Under the pieces are notes generated by a model, which had not been told where the DNA came from, did no database searches, and worked only from the letters and a program-made list of their open reading frames with translations. From the NCBI GenBank assembly GCA_016719105.1, contig JADKAQ010000046.1, positions 620,001 through 684,000 of the forward strand: a DNA stretch of 64,000 nt. Reading direction: 5' to 3'. Shown one piece after another: positions 59,089 through 64,000 of the stretch (positions within the stretch are counted from its first letter, which is position 1; each line of letters begins with the position of its first letter). The DNA comes from Gemmatimonadota bacterium. GTDB taxonomy: Bacteria; Gemmatimonadota; Gemmatimonadetes; Gemmatimonadales; Gemmatimonadaceae. The translations under genes were made by a program, and so were the position numbers.

Positions 59089-62000
59089 TCACGTGGCGAC
59101 GGTGATGGCGCCCTTCACGCGATCGAGCGCGTGCCGGAGCTCGCCCACGCTCCCGCGAAGGGCGCCCCAGTCCTCGTCCTGCGCCAGCCGCTCGGCGCGC
59201 GCGCCGAGGGCCGCGAGCTCCTTCGCCCCCGCACTCCCGCACGACCCCTTGAGCTTGTGCGCCTGACGGCGCACCTCGGTGGCGTCGCCGGCCGTCACCG
59301 CCTGCACCAGCGCGTCGACCATGGGGGTGGTGAGCGACACGAACATCGCGAGGAACTCCGCCACCCGTGCCGGGTCGTCGCCGACGATCGAGCGCAGCTG
59401 GCGCACGTCCAGCGCGCTCTCGGGGATGGCGGCCGCGGGGTCGACGGGGGGCGCCGCCGGGGCGACCGCGACCGGTGGCGCCGATCCGTCCATCGCCCCC
59501 TGCGCCCGCACCGCCCCGGGAGTGCCCCCCGTTCGCCGTACCGGCGTAGGCACGACCACGGCGCGCGGCACCCAGCGCTGCACCAGATCGTACAACCCCG
59601 CGCGGGTCACGGGCTTCGCGAGGTAGTCATCCATCCCGCCATCCAGGCACCGCTGCCGGTCGCCGCGCATGGCGTTGGCCGTCACCGCGACGATCGGGGT
59701 GCGTCGCGTGCCCGCCGCTTGCTGCTGACGGATGCGCGCCGCCGCCTCGAACCCGTCCACGACCGGCATCTGCACGTCCATGAGGATCAGGTCGAACGGA
59801 TGCTCGGCGGCCAGCCGCACCCCCGCCTCGCCACCGTCGGCCAGGAGGACCCGGCAGCCGATGCGGCGCAGCATCTCGTTGGCCACGTGCCGGTTGATGT
59901 CGTTGTCGTCCACGACCAGCACGAGCGGCGCCTCCTCCGCCCCCCGTGGCGCCTCGTGCGACGGACGAGCCCCCTCCTGCTGCGAAGAAGACGCCAAGGC
60001 AAGCTCCGCGACCTCGCGCCCCGGCGCACGGTCCTGGGGCGCGCGCTGGGCGCGCGCTTCGGCCAGTGAATGGCGCGTGATCAGGCTGCGCGCGCCCACG
60101 ACGCGCTCGAGGCGCCACGCCGACGCCACGGCGTCGCGCACATCCTCCGCGTGCAGTGGCGGTGCCAGGTATGCCGTGAAGCCGACGTCGAACAGGCGCC
60201 GCGCATCGCCCGGCATGCCCAGCGTCACCAGGATCGCCAGCACGGTGTCGGCCAGCAACGGGTCGCGCTTGATCACCCGCGCCATCGCCTCGCTCTGCAG
60301 GTCGCTGCTGCGGTCGTTGACCACGCACACGCCGAAGGGATCGCCGCCGCGCGCACCCGTACGGAGCGCGCCTAACGCCTCGGCGGGGGTCGCGACGCTC
60401 GTCACCGTCATCCCCAGCCCCTCGAAATCGTCCTGCAACCGCTGACTGGAGTCGGGATCGTCGTTGAGCACCAGCACGCGGACGCCGGACAGCGCCGGCG
60501 TCGCGACCGGCCCGAGGACCGCCGCGGGCGCCGCGGCGCGCGCCAGCGGAACGCTGAGGGTGAAACGGCTCCCCGCTCCCAGCGTGCTCTCCACCTCGAT
60601 GCGCCCCCCCATGAGCTGCGCCAGGTGGCGGCTGATCGCGAGCCCGATCCCCGTCCCGCCGTGACGCCGCGTCGAGGCGCCATCGACCTGGGTGAACTTC
60701 TCGAGGATGTCGGCCATGCGATCCGCCGGGATGCCGATCCCCGTGTCCTGCACGGCGAAGCGCACCTCGTCGTCGGGCGCCACCGTCACCGACAGGGCGA
60801 TGGCCCCCTGCGGGGTGAACTTCACCGCGTTGTCGAGGAGGCACATGAGGATCTGGCGCAGGCGCCCCGGATCGCCGACCACACGATCGGGGGACTGCTC
60901 GTCGATCGTCATCGAGATGGCGAGCCCCTTCGCGCTCGCCTTGGGCTCGAACAGATGGAACGTCTCGGTCACCGTCGTCGGCAGCGAGAACTCCATCGGG
61001 TCGAGGGTGAGGACCCCGGTCTCGATGCGCGAGATGTCGAGCAGGTCGTTGATCAGCGACAGGAGCGAGCGCCCGGCGTCGAGCATGCTCGTGGCATAGC
61101 CGCGCTCGCGCGAACGCAGCTCCCCCTCGAGCAGCAGCTGCGTGAGCCCGAGCACGGCGTTCATCGGCGTGCGAATCTCGTGGCTCATGTTGGCCAGGAA
61201 CTCGTCCTTCGCGCGGCTCGCCGCCTCGGCCGCGTCGCGGGCGCGCTCCAGCTCACGCTCCTTCGCCTTGAGGTCGCTGATATCGCGAATCGACCCTGCC
61301 ATGCGCGTCGGTTCGCCGATTTCGTCCCAGATGGCCTGGCCGCGCAGCTGGAACCAGCGATACTCGCCGTCGTTGTGCAGCGCGCGGCACGTCTCGTCGA
61401 ACGGGACCTGCTCCTGGAAATGCGCCCCCACCGCATTCCAGGTGCGGGCCCGATCGTCCGGGTGCAGCCGCGCATCGATCGCCTCGATGCGGTCCGGGAG
61501 TTCCTCGATGCTCGCGCCCAGCATCTCGCGGAAGCGCGGGGAGATGAGGATGCGCCCGGTGCGTGGGTCCCAGTCCCACAACCCGTCGGCCGAGCCGAGG
61601 ATGGCGAGTTCGAGCCGCTCCTGCGACTCCTGCAAGGCACGTTCGGCGGTCTTGCGCTCGCTGATGTCGCGAACGACCGCGAGCGCCTCGCCTCGATCCA
61701 GCGGGCTCACGCGCAACTCCAGGTCGCGCCGCGCCCCCGCCTGCCAGGTGTCGCGAAACTCGACCACCTGCACCGTCCCTGCCTCCCGCGCCGCCTGCAG
61801 GGCATCGGCCATCCATTCGCCGAGGGCGCCGTCAGGGGCAACGATGTCGTGGACCGGATGGCCGATGGCCTGCCGGGCCTCGCAGGTCAGCGCCTCCGGC
61901 CACGGCGCGCGCACGTCGAGCACGGTGTCATCAGCCCCGAGGTACAGCACGAAGTCGGGGAGCGCGCGCAGCAGCCCCATGCTCTTGGCCTCGGCGCGCC

Positions 62001-62178
62001 GCGACCGCTCCGAGAGTTCCTGTGACGACAGGTCGAGCGACCGCTCGAGCATCTCGCGATCCACGTCGCTCTGCACGTAGGTCGCATCAACCATGGCGAG
62101 GAAGGGCGCCAGTCCGTCGGGGAGCGCCTGCTCGGTGCCGAAGGCGCGACGCAGCTGGCGGGCGAGGAGCTTGTGCAT
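59089..62178 (-). CDS. Hybrid histidine kinase (PAS-PAS-HisKA-HATPase-REC-REC-Hpt)
   Basis: 1029 residues. ATG 62178 lies two bases after the FIST stop. Order: helical N-terminus, PAS at about 70-175 and 185-310 (GSADGLWDWDPRTGRI, RMAGSIRDISDLKAKE), HisKA with FLANMSHEIRTPMNAV, and HATPase with LDNAVKFTPQG, DTGIGIP and GGTGIGLAIS. A first receiver follows at about 560-680, degenerate: CVVNDRSSD where the Asp should be, AYLAPPLH lacking the Lys. Then an intact receiver at about 755-875 (VVDDNDINR, LILMDVQMP, DDYLAKP). An Hpt domain ends it at about 920-1025 (RQAHKLKGSCGSAGA). It is soluble; input probably comes from the FIST protein. Confidence 0.95.
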   Translation of the reverse strand: MHKLLARQLRRAFGTEQALPDGLAPFLAMVDATYVQSDVDREMLERSLDLSSQELSERSRRAEAKSMGLLRALPDFVLYLGADDTVLDVRAPWPEALTCEARQAIGHPVHDIVAPDGALGEWMADALQAAREAGTVQVVEFRDTWQAGARRDLELRVSPLDRGEALAVVRDISERKTAERALQESQERLELAILGSADGLWDWDPRTGRILISPRFREMLGASIEELPDRIEAIDARLHPDDRARTWNAVGAHFQEQVPFDETCRALHNDGEYRWFQLRGQAIWDEIGEPTRMAGSIRDISDLKAKERELERARDAAEAASRAKDEFLANMSHEIRTPMNAVLGLTQLLLEGELRSRERGYATSMLDAGRSLLSLINDLLDISRIETGVLTLDPMEFSLPTTVTETFHLFEPKASAKGLAISMTIDEQSPDRVVGDPGRLRQILMCLLDNAVKFTPQGAIALSVTVAPDDEVRFAVQDTGIGIPADRMADILEKFTQVDGASTRRHGGTGIGLAISRHLAQLMGGRIEVESTLGAGSRFTLSVPLARAAAPAAVLGPVATPALSGVRVLVLNDDPDSSQRLQDDFEGLGMTVTSVATPAEALGALRTGARGGDPFGVCVVNDRSSDLQSEAMARVIKRDPLLADTVLAILVTLGMPGDARRLFDVGFTAYLAPPLHAEDVRDAVASAWRLERVVGARSLITRHSLAEARAQRAPQDRAPGREVAELALASSSQQEGARPSHEAPRGAEEAPLVLVVDDNDINRHVANEMLRRIGCRVLLADGGEAGVRLAAEHPFDLILMDVQMPVVDGFEAAARIRQQQAAGTRRTPIVAVTANAMRGDRQRCLDGGMDDYLAKPVTRAGLYDLVQRWVPRAVVVPTPVRRTGGTPGAVRAQGAMDGSAPPVAVAPAAPPVDPAAAIPESALDVRQLRSIVGDDPARVAEFLAMFVSLTTPMVDALVQAVTAGDATEVRRQAHKLKGSCGSAGAKELAALGARAERLAQDEDWGALRGSVGELRHALDRVKGAITVAT

Positions 62179-62180
62179 CC

Positions 62181-63371
62181 TCACGCCTCTCGCAGGGTGG
62201 TGACCGTCATCGTCTGGTTGTGCAGCGTGCAGGCGCCACCCGTCGCCCAGGGCGCGATCTCGCCGTACGAGTAGAAGCCGGCCAGGACCGGCGACGCCCC
62301 CAGAACGTCGCGCACCCCGTCGAGCTCCTCTTCCACGCGCTGCTGCAGCACGAGCTTGCGCCCCACGCAGCTGATCAGAAGCGCCACCGTTGCCGGGGCC
62401 CCGCCTAACGATTTGGTGGCGGTACGCGCCGCCCCCTCGGCCCCGTCCACGAGGCGATCGAAATTCGCCTTCATGAAGCGCGCCCGCGCCCCCATCGGCA
62501 TGTCGCCGGCGAAGGTCATCGTCCCCGCTTCACGGTCCAGCGCCAGCAGCGTGCGCACCACCGGACGCGCATCGTCGCCACGCCGCAGCGCCATCGGAAA
62601 GAGGAGGCCGCTCGACGGGAGGTCGCGCGCGTGATCGCCCAGATAGGACTCGTACAGCGGTATGGCGCTCCGCCCATCGAGTTCGTACAGCACGTTCCCC
62701 TCGGCGCGCGTGATCTCCCACTCGGCGCCAAACGGATCCCAACCGCCCAACGATCCGTAGCCGACCTGCAGGCGCCGCCCCACGAAGCCGACGGCCACCG
62801 CACCACCATGGACGAGGGCCGCGTCGTGCACCACGACGGTTTCCCCAAAGCGCGCGCCGTCGGCCGCCATCCCCCCCGTCACGCCGACCCCGGACGGAAG
62901 CACCGCGGTGAGCCCCTCGACCAGGGCGCTCCCGTTCACCTCCAGCCCGTCGGAGAAGACGAGCACGTGCGCGAGATCCTCGGTCAGCAGCGCGCGCGCC
63001 AGCGCCTCGCCGAGGCCGCGGCTCCCCCCCGATTCGACCAGCGTCGCCCGGGCAATCCGCACCTGTGTGTGCTCGAACGTGAGCGCCGTGGCGACCAGCG
63101 AGTCGTCGAGCAGGCGGACGCCGGCGATCTCGCCCGCGGTGGAGCAGCCCACCACGCGCGCGTTGGGCCAGCGTGCCTGAATGGACGAGGACACCGTCGG
63201 AGAGCGCAACGCCGTGACGCTGCCGAAGACGAGCACCAGCGCCGCGGCCGCGTCGGGCGTCGGTTCGCCGTCGCCCTCCCAGCCGCCGAGGGGTGTCCAG
63301 ACGCTTTGTCGTGCCTGCATTGACGGGAATGGGTGACGCACCGGCGCCCCGTGGAAGGTGAGGGACGCCAT
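62181..63371 (-). CDS. FIST-domain sensor protein
   Basis: 396 residues from ATG 63371 (GAAGG upstream); ATG 63320 would start directly at the usual family N-terminus (ARQSVWTPLGGW). FIST_N at about 45-230 has ALVLVFGSV, NARVVGCSTAGEI, and SGVGVTGGMAADGARFGETVV. FIST_C follows at about 240-385 (LYELDGRSAIPLYESYLGDH, ALLISCVGRKLVLQQR and AGFYSYGEIAP). FIST proteins are thought to sense small ligands such as amino acids and pass the signal to kinases. Here the kinase gene follows with a two-base gap. Confidence 0.93.
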   Translation of the reverse strand: MASLTFHGAPVRHPFPSMQARQSVWTPLGGWEGDGEPTPDAAAALVLVFGSVTALRSPTVSSSIQARWPNARVVGCSTAGEIAGVRLLDDSLVATALTFEHTQVRIARATLVESGGSRGLGEALARALLTEDLAHVLVFSDGLEVNGSALVEGLTAVLPSGVGVTGGMAADGARFGETVVVHDAALVHGGAVAVGFVGRRLQVGYGSLGGWDPFGAEWEITRAEGNVLYELDGRSAIPLYESYLGDHARDLPSSGLLFPMALRRGDDARPVVRTLLALDREAGTMTFAGDMPMGARARFMKANFDRLVDGAEGAARTATKSLGGAPATVALLISCVGRKLVLQQRVEEELDGVRDVLGASPVLAGFYSYGEIAPWATGGACTLHNQTMTVTTLREA

Positions 63372-63430
63372 TCGCTGGCCTTCGAATGAAGTGTCGTCCC
63401 GTTTCCCGCCACGCTTCAGCACCCGGCGCG

Positions 63431-63473
63431 CAAAACGAGGCGCGGCGCCCCCCGATTGGGGAGCGCCGCGCCT
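63431..63473 (-). terminator. Rho-independent terminator of the SusD-like gene
   Basis: AGGCGCGGCGC (63438-63448) pairs with GCGCCGCGCCT (63463-63473), with an additional CCCC/GGGG inner stem. On the minus strand the stem is followed by CGTTTTG. It lies 77 bp after the SusD-like stop and before the FIST start. Confidence 0.85.
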
Positions 63474-63549
63474 GAGGAACCTGGTGCGGATGGCTTACCG
63501 AAACGGCGAATGGACGGGAGACTGCCCCCCGACCATCGCCTGTTCGGGG

Positions 63550-64000
63550 CTAGAAGTTCGGGTTGGTCTGCTTCTCCGACAGCGGAGTGGCAAAGCAGAG
63601 GTCACGCCCGGCGAGTTCTTCGAGCGGGTCCAGCGCCCCCGGGCGGCTCGCGGCCGCCCAGCGACGGAGGTCACCCAGGCGCCGCCCCTCGAGCCAGAGC
63701 TCGATACCGCGCTCGCGCTTGAGCACGGCCCACGCTTCCGTCGCGTTGGCGGCGGTGCGCGGCGCGAGGCTGAGCCCCGTGCGACGCGCGTTGATGATCG
63801 CCATCGCCCCGGTGACGTCACCACCAATCAACTTCACTTCGGCCTCGATCAGGCGCATTTCCCAGCCGGAGGCCAGGTTGATGCCCGTGATGCGATCGGG
63901 GTACTTGGTCTGGAAGTACCACCGCACGCGCCCGAGGTTGCCCACCGCCGCGTCGCCCACGAGCACCGTGGCGCTCGAGTCGAACGGAACGCGCGGATCG
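63550..64000 (-). CDS. SusD/RagB-family outer-membrane lipoprotein, C-terminal part
   Basis: The 150 residues in the window run to the stop at 63550; the N-terminus lies beyond the edge. The C-terminal signature of SusD-like proteins is clear: MRLIEAEVKLIGGDVTGAM, AIINARRTGLSL, and RERGIELWLEGRRLGDLRRW, ending CFATPLSEKQTNPNF. These lipoproteins cap TonB-linked SusC barrels and bind glycans or peptides at the cell surface. The cognate SusC should lie just outside the window on the right. A strong terminator follows. Confidence 0.92.
   Translation of the reverse strand, partial: DPRVPFDSSATVLVGDAAVGNLGRVRWYFQTKYPDRITGINLASGWEMRLIEAEVKLIGGDVTGAMAIINARRTGLSLAPRTAANATEAWAVLKRERGIELWLEGRRLGDLRRWAAASRPGALDPLEELAGRDLCFATPLSEKQTNPNF

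Overview
The window is a GC-rich (roughly 70% by eye) bacterial chromosome segment. It very probably comes from a Gemmatimonadota member or a close relative. That is an inference from gene content: a TonB-dependent receptor and a SusD/RagB C-terminus at the two edges, many secreted M14/M20/M28 peptidases, Asp-box propeller proteins, a PD40-amidohydrolase fusion, a DUF5916 protein, a FIST signalling operon, and eukaryotic-type kinases with membrane tails. The word GTTAGG/CCTAAC recurs about 30 times. No rRNA, tRNA, CRISPR array, insertion sequence or phage gene was recognised.

Layout. 1-7.6 kb: TonB receptor end, two small secreted proteins, Hsp20, then a tight three-gene unit of two cytoplasmic trypsin-like proteases and a LuxR-type regulator with a degenerate receiver, followed by a DUF4097 protein and a PilZ-like protein. 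7.6-23.1 kb: secreted M20 peptidase, EamA exporter, KefB-like and NhaA antiporters, a 1101-residue Asp-box protein, a methyltransferase, a membrane Ser/Thr kinase, and several secreted or membrane proteins of unknown role. 23.1-32.6 kb: a peptide-handling block (PD40-amidohydrolase, M20, M14, M28). 32.6-38.2 kb: DinB-like protein, frameshifted acyltransferase, peptide deformylase remnant, amino-acid permease with a stand-alone NFACT-R protein, AraC regulator, cyclophilin.

38.99-44.3 kb looks different. It has two arrays of 21-bp repeats (the larger about 800 bp, readable on the minus strand as degenerate coiled-coil heptads), a PIN toxin beside a broken antitoxin, a possible permease scrap, weaker third-position GC, and no GTTAGG word from 37.29 to 46.60 kb. 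I read it as an acquired or decaying island.

44.4-64 kb: GNAT, D-aminoacylase-type amidohydrolase, PrpE-like acyl-CoA synthetase with a HAD phosphatase, a membrane-anchored reductase, a SET methyltransferase, a copper/cytochrome-oxidase assembly operon with an SCO1-PCu(A)C fusion and CtaG, a DUF5916 protein, an MBL hydrolase, a metal-receptor protein, and an operon of FIST sensor, hybrid histidine kinase and HD-GYP regulator. A SusD-type gene and its terminator close the window.

Best candidates for something undescribed are the cytoplasmic protease pair with its pseudo-receiver regulator (3.67-5.92 kb), the heptad-repeat island (39.1-40.5 kb), and the hairpin/palindrome region upstream of the 1106-residue amidohydrolase (23.08-23.23 kb).
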